7,052 bases of DNA. Origin: Microcaldota archaeon (GTDB lineage: Archaea; Micrarchaeota; Micrarchaeia; Micrarchaeales; CABMGC01). Below, piece by piece: positions 1 to 6,655 of this stretch. Position numbers and translations under genes: made by a program. Where the stretch lies: assembly GCA_028866975.1 (NCBI GenBank), contig JAGWHG010000032.1, positions 1-7,052 of the forward strand, written 5' to 3'. The number at the start of each line of letters is the position of its first letter. Within the stretch, counting starts at the first letter, position 1. A model generated the notes under the pieces. That model was given only the letters and a program-made list of their open reading frames with translations, was not told where the DNA came from and did no database searches.

Positions 1-303
1 TATTACATTATCTGATATCGTATTCAGCTCTGTATTATTAGCCCTAATCATAATTATTTTGAGTGGATTTGTCTGATTATTTAGTAGATGATTAATTAAC
101 TGTTCCATTAGAGTGGTTTTTCCAACTTGCCTAGCTCCAACTAAAGCAATTCCCCCTCTAGTAGTAATTTTCTGTGACAATACGTTAAAATCTAATCGTC
201 TGAATTTTTCTACATCGGTTATTTTACCTGTTGTCCACCAAGGGTTAAATGTAGTGAGTACTCTTATTAAGTCCGCTTCTGCACTATCATCTAGTTTAGA
301 CAT
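1..303 (-). CDS. AAA-type P-loop ATPase (DUF4143-like family), N-terminal part, cut by window edge
   Basis: Reading the minus strand from an ATG at 303 gives 101 residues, open to the window edge, so the C-terminus is missing. Residues 19-23 read FNPWW, followed by a TTGK stretch. A Walker A P-loop, GARQVGKT, lies at residues 56-63 and is followed by TLMEQLINHLL. This order (FNPWW lead-in, short basic segment, then GxRQVGKTTL) is typical of the archaeal ATPases that carry a C-terminal DUF4143 domain. Members bind ATP; their cellular role is poorly defined and many occur in mobile or lineage-specific gene sets. The Walker B and C-terminal domain lie outside the window, so the DUF4143 assignment is inference. 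The gene is much more AT-rich than its neighbours and uses TTA, ATA and AGA codons heavily, which suggests acquisition from elsewhere. No Shine-Dalgarno sequence is visible, and a TATA-like box sits about 27 bp upstream of the start. Confidence 0.85.
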   Translation of the reverse strand, partial: MSKLDDSAEADLIRVLTTFNPWWTTGKITDVEKFRRLDFNVLSQKITTRGGIALVGARQVGKTTLMEQLINHLLNNQTNPLKIIMIRANNTELNTISDNVI

Positions 304-326
304 AATAATATTATATTACCATTAAA

Positions 327-334
327 TATATAAA
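327..334 (-). promoter_or_regulatory. TATA box for the edge ATPase gene
   Basis: The minus strand reads TTTATATA here, centred about 27 bp upstream of the ATG at 303. Archaeal TATA boxes are normally centred about 26 bp before the transcription start, so the transcript should begin at or within a few bases of the start codon (leaderless). The surrounding sequence is AT-rich throughout, which raises the chance of a random match. The rest of the gap between this gene and argS (304-408) holds no ORF or strong hairpin that I can see. Confidence 0.5.
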
Positions 335-408
335 CTTAATGTTATCATAATACTATTAAAATATACTAATAATGGTATCGTATTTCCTAATTTATCACAG
401 GCAAGCGC

Positions 409-2298
409 TTACATTCTCTCAATGGGTGAAATGCCAAGCAATGCGAGCGCATTACCGATCACCTGCCTTGCTGCAAATGTCAAAAGCAGCCTCGCCTCCT
501 TGGTCTCACCGCCCTTTAGTATAGGCATTGCCTCGTAGAACTTGCTAAACAGCGATGCGATGTTCAGAAGATAATCGGTAATTGCGTTGGGCCTGTACTC
601 GCTTGCCGCACGCTCTACTGTTTCGGCAAACCCGCCTATCAGCTTGATCAGTTCGAAGTCCTCGCCCCTGCCTATCTGGTCCATGCTTGTCGCTTGGGGT
701 TGCTTGTAGCCGCCCCTCTCCAGCACCCTAGTCGCACGCGCATAGGTGTAGGCGCAGTAAGGGCCCGTGTCCCCCTCAAATGTCAGCGCCTTGTCCCATG
801 AAAATGTTATCTCGCTCTCTGGCGCGTACTTGAGGAAATCAAACTTTATGGCTGCAAGCGCAACAGAGTTTGCTATCGACCCGACAATCGACTTGTCGGT
901 AATCTTTTCGCTCTCTGCGACGATCTTTTTTGCCGCATCCATCACCTCCCTGAGCAAATCGTCTGCTGTATAGTTCTTTCCCTCGCCAAGCCATGTGCCC
1001 TTACGAGTGCTCAGATCGACGCCCTTGATGCGCACAGTGCCGTATGGCAAGTGGATGATGCCCTTTGCAAGGTCTTCATATCCCAGCAGGGAAAACATCG
1101 CCCTCATCGATAGCTGTTCGTGCCTCTGCCTTGCGTCTATTATGTTAACCGCCATCTTTGCATTGCCGAATTCCTTGAAATCTCCATCTTCACATGTGCC
1201 CAGCAGTGGCTTGCCGTTTGGCTGGTCTACGAACTTCTTGTAGCGAAAGTCGCTTTTCGTAATGCCCATCTTCCACATGTGAAATGCGAGATCCTTTGCC
1301 ATATAAGTGGCAGCGCCATTGCTCCTGACAAGCACCTTGGATTCCTCGCTACCGCCTGATAGTTCCTTTTCGTATTTCGCCAATTTGTGCATGCTCACTA
1401 TTGTAGAGCCGCGATACTTTCCTTCCTCGGGCTTTTCCAAAACTCCCTTCCTCCTTGCAACTTCCAGTGCTTTATCTAGCAACTTGCCCCTTACTATGTC
1501 GCTCTCAAAAACCATTATGTCATGATAAACCCCATACGAGAACGCTGTCTCATTTTGCGCAAGAACGCATCTCTCTGCCATCTGCCTAGTAATCTGCGAT
1601 TCCTTCGAATCCAGCACCTCGAGTTTTGAGAGCAGCGAGTTGACTGCGCTCTTCACCTCGCTCTTCTCCAGCTCTTTGTTGACGCTAACGTACTGCTCAC
1701 CGAGCCATTGGTCGAACTTGCCGCTGGGTTTGTCGGTAAGATTGAGCCATCCCCAAAGGCTCTCTGCCATCTGCAGGCCAAGATCGTCTATGTAGTCGTC
1801 GCGCTCGACACTGTATCCGCAGAATTCGAGTATGTTCGATATCGCGGATCCAAGCAGTGCGTTGCGCACGTGGCCCACATGCCAGGGCTTGTTGGGATTC
1901 ACACCTGGGAACTCCACAATCACCTTGCCCCCCTTTCCAATGTCCATAGACCCGTAGCGATTCTTTTCGCTAACAACCGATCCCACAACCAGCTCGGAGT
2001 ACGCCTTTGTGTCCAGCGCAGCGTTGAGATAACCATTGAGTTCTGTGAAGTTGCTGACAAGTTTTGTGCCCCTCGCGCCTTGCGATATCTTTAGTGCGAT
2101 TTCGTGCGGGTTCTTCTTCATCTCCTTTGCGAGCCTAAATGATATCGAGGTGCTCAAATCTCCCATCTCGCTCTTTGGCACTGCGATCGACTTCTCTATG
2201 TCTTGGGCCTCTATCTTTGCATCGGGAAAAGCCGCCTTTATCGCTTCGAGTACGGCGGATGTGAATTGCGCCTTTGCAATGAAGAGTGGAGAGGCCAT
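409..2298 (-). CDS. argS: Arginyl-tRNA synthetase (class I)
   Basis: This 629-residue cytoplasmic enzyme charges tRNA-Arg with arginine using ATP. Residues 1-105 fit the N-terminal tRNA-recognition domain (Add1). The class I HIGH signature is HVGH at 140-143, inside a typical NPNKPWHVGHVRNALLG context, followed by YIDDLGLQ (169-176). The KMSKS position is degenerate, LSTRKG at 429-434, as is usual in many ArgRS enzymes. The region NGAATYMAKDLAFH (327-340) and the IIDARQRHEQL block (386-396) match the catalytic core. The C-terminal DALR anticodon-binding domain starts near TGPYCAYTYARA (511-521), and the protein ends in the common pattern LGISPIERM. Length is normal for the family and no key region is missing. 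It lies 4 nt downstream of nnr with no clear Shine-Dalgarno sequence, so it is probably translated from the nnr transcript by coupling. The stop is TAA at 409-411; no clear terminator is visible beyond it. Confidence 0.97.
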   Translation of the reverse strand: MASPLFIAKAQFTSAVLEAIKAAFPDAKIEAQDIEKSIAVPKSEMGDLSTSISFRLAKEMKKNPHEIALKISQGARGTKLVSNFTELNGYLNAALDTKAYSELVVGSVVSEKNRYGSMDIGKGGKVIVEFPGVNPNKPWHVGHVRNALLGSAISNILEFCGYSVERDDYIDDLGLQMAESLWGWLNLTDKPSGKFDQWLGEQYVSVNKELEKSEVKSAVNSLLSKLEVLDSKESQITRQMAERCVLAQNETAFSYGVYHDIMVFESDIVRGKLLDKALEVARRKGVLEKPEEGKYRGSTIVSMHKLAKYEKELSGGSEESKVLVRSNGAATYMAKDLAFHMWKMGITKSDFRYKKFVDQPNGKPLLGTCEDGDFKEFGNAKMAVNIIDARQRHEQLSMRAMFSLLGYEDLAKGIIHLPYGTVRIKGVDLSTRKGTWLGEGKNYTADDLLREVMDAAKKIVAESEKITDKSIVGSIANSVALAAIKFDFLKYAPESEITFSWDKALTFEGDTGPYCAYTYARATRVLERGGYKQPQATSMDQIGRGEDFELIKLIGGFAETVERAASEYRPNAITDYLLNIASLFSKFYEAMPILKGGETKEARLLLTFAARQVIGNALALLGISPIERM

Positions 2299-2302
2299 TT
2301 AA

Positions 2303-3844
2303 TCACGATACATTCTTGTCAAACTTCTTTAATATATCAGGTATCAGCTCGACTAGGTCGGCTGCTATGCCATGGTCGCCCTTTTGCCGATAGAGTTCGT
2401 CGCCGAGCTTTGCAAGCAGGCAGGCCCCTGCCGCGCCGACCACAAACATATCGTCATTTAACGCCGCATAGCCACCAAGTATGCCTGAGAGTATGTCTCC
2501 GGTGCCCATTGTTGCTAGAGCTGCACTTTCGGCTCTTGCAAACTTGAGCCTCTTGCCATCTGTTATCACGGACTCGTGACCCTTGAGTATTATGGTTGCG
2601 CCCAGTTTTTTTGCAACACTAACTGCCGCTCGCGCCCTTTTTGCGAGATTCCTGCTGTCCAGTTTGGCATTCGAGAGTACTGCAAACTCCCTATCATTTG
2701 GCGTAAGAAGCACGTTGCTGTTGAGTTTCTTGAGATATTTCATAGCAAATATCGCATCTGCGTCTATGATTATCCTCTTTCTTTTGGAGACGGAGTATTT
2801 TATCAGCTCCGCGGCTGCGTGCAGAGACTGATCGCTCTTCCCAATTCCAGGGCCGAGCACTACTGACTGTGCCTTCCCTATCTCTTCTTTGAGCATTTCG
2901 GTATCTACCATCGAGAGGCTGTCGCCTGCAAACTTGTCGACTATCAGGTTTGGAGACGCTGCCTTAACCATTGGGGCAGCATATTTTGGTACGCAGGTGA
3001 CTGCGTAACCGATGCCGATCCTAAGTGCGGCCAGAGTAGTATAGGCAGAAAGTGCAGCATGTATCGGCGCTCCATGGAAGCGCTCGCTGCCACCGATAAT
3101 GAGAGTCCTTCCATTATCCCGCTTGCTAGAATAGAGACCTCTGGGCTGCGCAGCCTCTATCAATTCGCCATCGCCGCAGATCAGCTCCGCCTCGATTGGT
3201 ATGCCGATATCTGCCACAACTACCTTGCCTGCGTTCTTGTTATGCAAGAGCTCTTGCTTCATCTTGTGGAAGGTTATTGTGTAAGTTGCTTTGACCATAG
3301 GGCCATTTCTGTTTTCATTAGAGAGGCCTGATGGGACGTCAACTGCGAATACCGTTTTGCCAGAAGCATTTATTCCCTTAATTATCGCTGCAGAATCATC
3401 TCTCATCCTGCCGCGAAATCCTATTCCGAATATGGCAGCAACTACCACATCGCATTCTGTGAGCAGTTCGCCGATGAACTGCTCTGCGTGCTCTATGACC
3501 GCGATATCTCTGCTCTCTTCAAGCAGTTTTAAATGCCTTTGAGTCTCCTTTACCCCTATATCGTTCCTGCTTGCGACTATTGCGACCTTTACTTTGTAGC
3601 GCTTTGACAGGTATCTTGCCGCGACAAATCCGTCCCCCCCGTTCTTCCCCTTTCCACACACGACAAGTATCCTCTTTCCACTCCCAAGCTTCTTGCCAAT
3701 GAAATCTGCCACCGCCTTGCCGGCATTGTCCATAAGTGCGAATTCGGAGACTTTGAGGTCCTTGAGGTTCGCATCCACCGAGCGCATCTCATCGATGCTC
3801 AGGACGTTTTTTGTAAAAGCGGCAAACTCTTTTAGCTTTTGCAT
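2303..3844 (-). CDS. nnr: Bifunctional NAD(P)H-hydrate repair enzyme (epimerase + ADP-dependent dehydratase)
   Basis: This 513-residue protein repairs damaged, hydrated NADH and NADPH. The N-terminal YjeF_N domain (about 1-220) epimerises the S and R forms; the C-terminal YjeF_C domain (about 235-510) dehydrates the S form with ADP or ATP. Epimerase motifs are CGKGKNGGDG (63-72), AAIFGIGFRG (136-145) and VDVPSGLS (168-175). Dehydratase motifs are the GGSERFHGAP entry loop (251-260), LGPGIGKSD (330-338), IIDADAI (359-365) and MGTGDILSG (446-454). The usual TPHxGEF motif is changed to TPNDREF (381-387). I chose the ATG at 3844 because a longer reading from a TTG at 3898 would overlap the divergent gene and its promoter and adds nothing conserved. 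The TATA-like box at 3865-3873 is about 25 bp from this ATG, so the mRNA is probably leaderless. It is the first gene of an operon with argS; the link between them is probably not functional. Confidence 0.95.
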   Translation of the reverse strand: MQKLKEFAAFTKNVLSIDEMRSVDANLKDLKVSEFALMDNAGKAVADFIGKKLGSGKRILVVCGKGKNGGDGFVAARYLSKRYKVKVAIVASRNDIGVKETQRHLKLLEESRDIAVIEHAEQFIGELLTECDVVVAAIFGIGFRGRMRDDSAAIIKGINASGKTVFAVDVPSGLSNENRNGPMVKATYTITFHKMKQELLHNKNAGKVVVADIGIPIEAELICGDGELIEAAQPRGLYSSKRDNGRTLIIGGSERFHGAPIHAALSAYTTLAALRIGIGYAVTCVPKYAAPMVKAASPNLIVDKFAGDSLSMVDTEMLKEEIGKAQSVVLGPGIGKSDQSLHAAAELIKYSVSKRKRIIIDADAIFAMKYLKKLNSNVLLTPNDREFAVLSNAKLDSRNLAKRARAAVSVAKKLGATIILKGHESVITDGKRLKFARAESAALATMGTGDILSGILGGYAALNDDMFVVGAAGACLLAKLGDELYRQKGDHGIAADLVELIPDILKKFDKNVS

Positions 3845-3864
3845 GATACTGTTAAGAGGGTAGC

Positions 3865-3873
3865 TAATAAATA
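3865..3873. promoter_or_regulatory. Shared TATA-like element of the nnr / AbrB-protein divergent promoter
   Basis: The 46-bp gap between the two divergent start codons contains TAATAAATA, read TATTTATTA on the other strand. Its centre (3869) is 25 bp from the nnr ATG (3844) and 22 bp from the ATG at 3891. Each gene would start transcription at or very near its start codon. No second AT-rich element exists in the gap, so both directions probably use this single TBP site. On the plus side a G-rich run (GGGGGG at 3882-3887) lies just before the ATG and might instead act as a weak ribosome binding site. Confidence 0.5.
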
Positions 3874-3890
3874 CTTTTGATGGGGGGCAG

Positions 3891-4748
3891 ATGGTCAAAC
3901 TCTACAAGGGAAAGAACGACAAGCTCATACTCTACGTTCCATTCGACGTAGTCGAATCTCTAAAGCTCAAGGAGAACGACGAGGTCGATTTCATAAAATA
4001 CAACAACGCCGCATTCTTCTTTGCAAAGAAATCCGATCTTGCCGAGCTCCTAACCGGCAAGGCGAGGGAGGCACCTGCGCCTGCTGCGACGCAGTCGAGG
4101 CAGCCTGCTACGCAGGATCTTTCAGCTGAGGAGGTTTCGGTTTTAAAGAAGCTAGATTCGCTGAGGTACGGCATAAGGACCAAGGAGAACGTGCTCAAGA
4201 TGTTGAGCTCTAATGAGAAGACATTGCTCAAGGGCATGATAAAGAAGAAAGCCGTTACGCTCTTTGCAAAAGAGAAGGGCAAGGAGCCGCTCTTTGGGAT
4301 ATCAAAGCCTGTATACGACAGATTCTTGATGAGAAAGGGCAAGCAGGTTGAGACAAAGGTCGTCCCCACCACAATAAACATGCAGAAATTCAGGCCTTCG
4401 GGCCCGATTGAGAACGAGAACGTCAAACTTCTCGAGAGCCAAGGGTTCGTGGTGCTGCAGTCAGAAGCTGAGGCATCGAGCCTCTCGCTTGCGCTCGAAG
4501 ATAGCATACGGAGGGGAATGGTTCTGGGCACAAGGGCGTTCAACCGCAAGTTCTACATAGTCCTGCGCAGCTTCTTTGACTTGCACGGAGCAAGGATACT
4601 AAAGATTCTAAAGAATGGATCGATGAAGACAGACGAGGTTGCCGTACAAGCAGGCATCGATGAGGACGGTGCAAGGGCGCTTTTGTACCTTCTGGCTGAA
4701 TCAGGGGATGTCACAGAAAGGAGAAGGGACAACTTCGAGCTCGCCTGA
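3891..4748 (+). CDS. AbrB-like domain plus winged-helix protein, function unknown
   Basis: I do not recognise this 285-residue protein as a named family. Residues 1-48 look like an AbrB/SpoVT swapped-hairpin fold: a basic start, KLILYVPFDVVESLKLKENDEVDF, then a beta-rich AAFFFAKK. An Ala/Pro/Gln-rich linker follows (58-76). Residues 78-125 (EEVSVLKKL, then RTKENVLKMLSSNEKTLLKGMI, then KKKAVTLF) have the spacing of a winged helix. A second region at 176-224 is mixed alpha/beta. Residues 229-285 (ARILKIL, MKTDEVAVQAGIDEDGARALLYLLAESGDVTERR) look like another winged helix with a basic wing. It lacks membrane segments and is probably cytoplasmic. The combination suggests DNA or nucleoprotein binding, for example a transcription factor, but this is inference from local sequence pattern only. 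It diverges from nnr, sharing its promoter core, and its TGA abuts the stop of the Sec61-beta gene. A protein-protein role, as in other winged-helix proteins, is equally possible. Confidence 0.85.
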   Translation: MVKLYKGKNDKLILYVPFDVVESLKLKENDEVDFIKYNNAAFFFAKKSDLAELLTGKAREAPAPAATQSRQPATQDLSAEEVSVLKKLDSLRYGIRTKENVLKMLSSNEKTLLKGMIKKKAVTLFAKEKGKEPLFGISKPVYDRFLMRKGKQVETKVVPTTINMQKFRPSGPIENENVKLLESQGFVVLQSEAEASSLSLALEDSIRRGMVLGTRAFNRKFYIVLRSFFDLHGARILKILKNGSMKTDEVAVQAGIDEDGARALLYLLAESGDVTERRRDNFELA

Positions 4749-4904
4749 TCAGATTGTTGCGAAGTGGTCTAATACAAGTATCGCAACTGCGAAAACAGCA
4801 ACTATTAGCAGAACGAATCTTGGGTTGAGCAGCGGACCTTTTGATGGTGCATCGTAAAAGCTCATCACTCCTGCCTGGTTAGCCGGTGTCGATATTCCCG
4901 CCAT
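4749..4904 (-). CDS. secG: Preprotein translocase subunit Sec61-beta (archaeal SecG)
   Basis: The minus strand encodes 51 residues from an ATG at 4904 to a TGA at 4749-4751. The protein has a short polar N-terminus (AGISTPANQ), then AGVMSFYDAPSKGP, a pattern equivalent to the AGLxRYFDEE...GP segment of archaeal and eukaryotic Sec61-beta. A basic/proline turn (LLNPR, 25-29) precedes one hydrophobic transmembrane segment (about 30-45, FVLLIVAVFAVAILVL), and the protein ends DHFATI. Length, single C-terminal membrane span and the motif before it all fit the small beta subunit of the SecYE-beta channel, a tail-anchored protein whose N-terminus faces the cytoplasm. It is easily missed because it is so short. 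Its stop directly abuts the stop of the convergent gene. No Shine-Dalgarno sequence is visible, and a TATA-like box lies about 30 bp upstream, which points to a nearly leaderless mRNA. Confidence 0.85.
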   Translation of the reverse strand: MAGISTPANQAGVMSFYDAPSKGPLLNPRFVLLIVAVFAVAILVLDHFATI

Positions 4905-4930
4905 GGAATCGAATAATTGTTGAAGATTAT

Positions 4931-4938
4931 CTATATAG
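4931..4938. promoter_or_regulatory. Palindromic TATA element of the secG / 112-residue-protein divergent promoter
   Basis: The sequence CTATATAG is a perfect 8-bp palindrome in the 57-bp gap between divergent start codons. Its centre is about 30 bp from the secG ATG (4904) and about 27 bp from the ATG at 4962. A symmetric TATA box can recruit TBP in either orientation, so one site could serve both genes. No Shine-Dalgarno-like sequence precedes either start, in keeping with leaderless transcripts. Flanking BRE elements were not identified with confidence. Confidence 0.5.
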
Positions 4939-4961
4939 CTCTTGCTAAGGAATCAGAAATC

Positions 4962-5300
4962 ATGGATTTCCACCTTCCGAAGGCCAGGGTCGGCGGCATG
5001 CCCAAGGACCTCAAAGCCCTTTCAACAAACAGGCAGGTCAATGAGGAGATAGACCACCGTAAGGATGCTCTTAGGAGGTTTGAGAGATGGCGCATGACCG
5101 TGGAGGAATGGATCAGGGAGGTCAGGCCAGGGGCGTCGCAAAGGGAGATAACCGCCGAGGTTGACGAGGTTTTCGAGAAGCTTGCCAAGCTTGAGATAGA
5201 CCAAGGCAGGCGCATAAAGGAGGCGCAGGAGATGAAGATCAACAGCTCGTGCGTCGGCGACATCAGCTACTTTGAGGTATTGCAGAGGCCGAACATCTAG
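4962..5300 (+). CDS. Small charged helical protein of unknown function
   Basis: This 112-residue protein is not one I recognise. I chose the ATG at 4962 over an in-frame TTG at 4917 because the TTG lies upstream of the probable TATA box and the added residues look like translated promoter. The N-terminus (DFHLPKARVGGMPKDL) is glycine/proline-containing and probably extended. Residues 25-57 and 61-92 are highly charged and should form two long helices, perhaps a helical hairpin or coiled coil (QVNEEIDHRKDALRRFERW, and EITAEVDEVFEKLAKLEID). A PGAS turn (57-60) separates them. The C-terminal part (KINSSCVGDISYFEVLQ) carries the only cysteine. There is no signal peptide or membrane span. Codon use resembles the neighbouring housekeeping genes, which supports a genuine coding sequence. 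It diverges from secG and converges on thrS with an 8-nt gap; neither neighbour gives a firm clue to function. Confidence 0.75.
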   Translation: MDFHLPKARVGGMPKDLKALSTNRQVNEEIDHRKDALRRFERWRMTVEEWIREVRPGASQREITAEVDEVFEKLAKLEIDQGRRIKEAQEMKINSSCVGDISYFEVLQRPNI

Positions 5301-5308
5301 TTCTAGAA

Positions 5309-6628
5309 TCAGTTTGGGCTGGGCGCATTGTTCTCGGACTCCACCCTTATCTTCTCCGCAAAGTCCTCAGCCTTCACCCCGAACTTCTGGCCGCCAGCTC
5401 TTGCACGAACTGCTATTGTATTTGCGTCCTTCTCCTTTTGGCCGACAATCAGCATGTAAGGAATCTGCATGAGCTGCGCCTCGCGTATCTTGTACTCTAA
5501 TGTCTTGTCCGATGCGTCTAGATCGACTCTAACCCCTCCGTCAATCAAGTCGTTGTGCACCTTCTTGGCGTAATCAGCAGCGCCCTCGGAAATTGAGATG
5601 ACCCTTGCCTGCACCGGCGCAAGCCACGTCGGGAACTTGCCCTGGTAGTGCTCTATTAGTATGCCGATGAACCTCTCAAGAGAACCGTATATAGCCCTGT
5701 GAACGACAATTGGAGTGTGATCCTTTCCATCTTCGCCTGTGTATGCGAGCCTAAATCTCTTAGGCATCTGCATGTCAAGCTGTATTGTGCCGCACTGCCA
5801 CTCCCTTCCCATCGAATCCTTTATGTCGACATCTATCTTAGGGCCGTAGAAAGATCCCTCCTTGGGCTTTTCCTCGTACTTTAGACGCATCTCATCTGCA
5901 GCCTTTTTGAGTATGTTAGTTGCCTGGTCCCATTCCTTCTCTGTCCCCATATGGTCATCTGGCATTGTAGAGATCCGAATCTTGTGGGTAAGCCCGAAGA
6001 CTTTGTAGAGCCTATCCATCAGATGCAGAATTTCCTTCACTTCGCCAACTGCTCCTTCTGGAGTTGTAAAGATGTGCGCGTCATCTTGCGTTAGCACCTT
6101 GACCCTGAAAAGTCCGCTTGCGACTCCGCTGAGCTCGTTTCGATAGAGCTTGTCGAAAATCGCAATCTTCACAGGCAGATCCTTGTAGCTCCACTTCTTT
6201 GACTTGTAGACTAAGAAAGTAGATGGGCAGTTCATAGGCTTGAGACCAAACTCCTCTTCGCCTAGTTTGGTTAGGAACATGTTGTCTAGATAATGATCAG
6301 AATGCCCGCTCACCTTCCATAGAATTGTGTTTGCAAGCGCAGGCGTGCTTATCTCGATATAGCCGAGCTTTGTGAGCTCCTTGCGTATGAAGGTCTTGAG
6401 CGTTATGAAAAGAGTAAGACCGTTATTGTGCCAATACACCATGCCGGGGGAGACTTCTTGGAAGCTAAACAAATCGAGCTTCTCGCCTATTATCCTATGG
6501 TCGGTGTCTGGCAGTCCGCCAAAGTCGCTCTTTTTGAGCCGAGTGTGGAGCTCATCTTCAGACATTGACTCTGTGCCGCGCGCTGCTTCTATCTTATCGT
6601 GCGCAGCCTTCTTTTCTCCTTTTGGCAT
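5309..6628 (-). CDS. thrS: Threonyl-tRNA synthetase, catalytic plus anticodon-binding domains only
   Basis: This 439-residue class II synthetase attaches threonine to tRNA-Thr. After a short charged N-terminus, the linker DHRIIGEKLDLFSF (43-56) leads into the catalytic core. Motif 1 is in TPALANTILWKVSGHSDHY (95-113). The three zinc ligands expected from E. coli ThrRS are kept: Cys134 in KPMNCP, His185 in QDDAHIF and His310 in VVHRAIYGS. Motif 3 is GSLERFIG (315-322). The C-terminal HGTP_anticodon domain runs from about 337 to 430 with the conserved LEYKIREAQLMQIPYMLIVG block. The N-terminal TGS and editing domains of full-length (about 640-residue) enzymes are absent. Departures from consensus are MNCPST in place of MNCPGH or MNCPYH, and RVKVLTQDD in place of RVRxFTQDD. 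I chose the ATG at 6628 rather than an upstream in-frame reading from 6700, which would run through the TATA box and past the divergent gene's start. A GGAG lies 4 nt before the ATG. Confidence 0.95.
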   Translation of the reverse strand: MPKGEKKAAHDKIEAARGTESMSEDELHTRLKKSDFGGLPDTDHRIIGEKLDLFSFQEVSPGMVYWHNNGLTLFITLKTFIRKELTKLGYIEISTPALANTILWKVSGHSDHYLDNMFLTKLGEEEFGLKPMNCPSTFLVYKSKKWSYKDLPVKIAIFDKLYRNELSGVASGLFRVKVLTQDDAHIFTTPEGAVGEVKEILHLMDRLYKVFGLTHKIRISTMPDDHMGTEKEWDQATNILKKAADEMRLKYEEKPKEGSFYGPKIDVDIKDSMGREWQCGTIQLDMQMPKRFRLAYTGEDGKDHTPIVVHRAIYGSLERFIGILIEHYQGKFPTWLAPVQARVISISEGAADYAKKVHNDLIDGGVRVDLDASDKTLEYKIREAQLMQIPYMLIVGQKEKDANTIAVRARAGGQKFGVKAEDFAEKIRVESENNAPSPN

Positions 6629-6655
6629 AAAGCTCCATTCTCTATCTTTGAGCAA

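Noticed and set aside
305..314. 10-bp palindrome ATAATATTAT just upstream of the ATPase start
   Set aside because: In DNA this AT-rich such palindromes arise easily by chance; there is no second copy to support an operator.
113..325. 70-residue plus-strand frame at the left edge
   Set aside because: It is antisense to the P-loop ATPase; the Walker A motif on the minus strand decides the coding strand.
403..410. AAGCGCTT palindrome at the argS stop codon as a terminator stem
   Set aside because: It has no loop, overlaps the stop codon and is not followed by a T-run; archaeal terminators mainly depend on T-rich stretches.
1708..2094. Plus-strand 128-residue open frame inside argS
   Set aside because: It lies antisense to conserved ArgRS motifs, including HVGH, and has no recognisable features; a shadow frame.
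3845..3898. N-terminal extension of nnr from a TTG at 3898
   Set aside because: It would overlap the divergent gene's start and translate through the TATA-like box; the added residues show no conservation pattern, while the ATG at 3844 sits about 25 bp from the box.
3932..4549. 205-residue antisense open frame inside the AbrB-like gene
   Set aside because: Very rich in Ser, Phe and Leu with no domain pattern; it is the mirror of a well-supported coding frame and has no promoter of its own.
4917..4961. TTG start for the 112-residue protein adding 15 residues
   Set aside because: The TTG lies upstream of the TATA palindrome at 4931-4938, so it would not be in the mRNA if that box is used.
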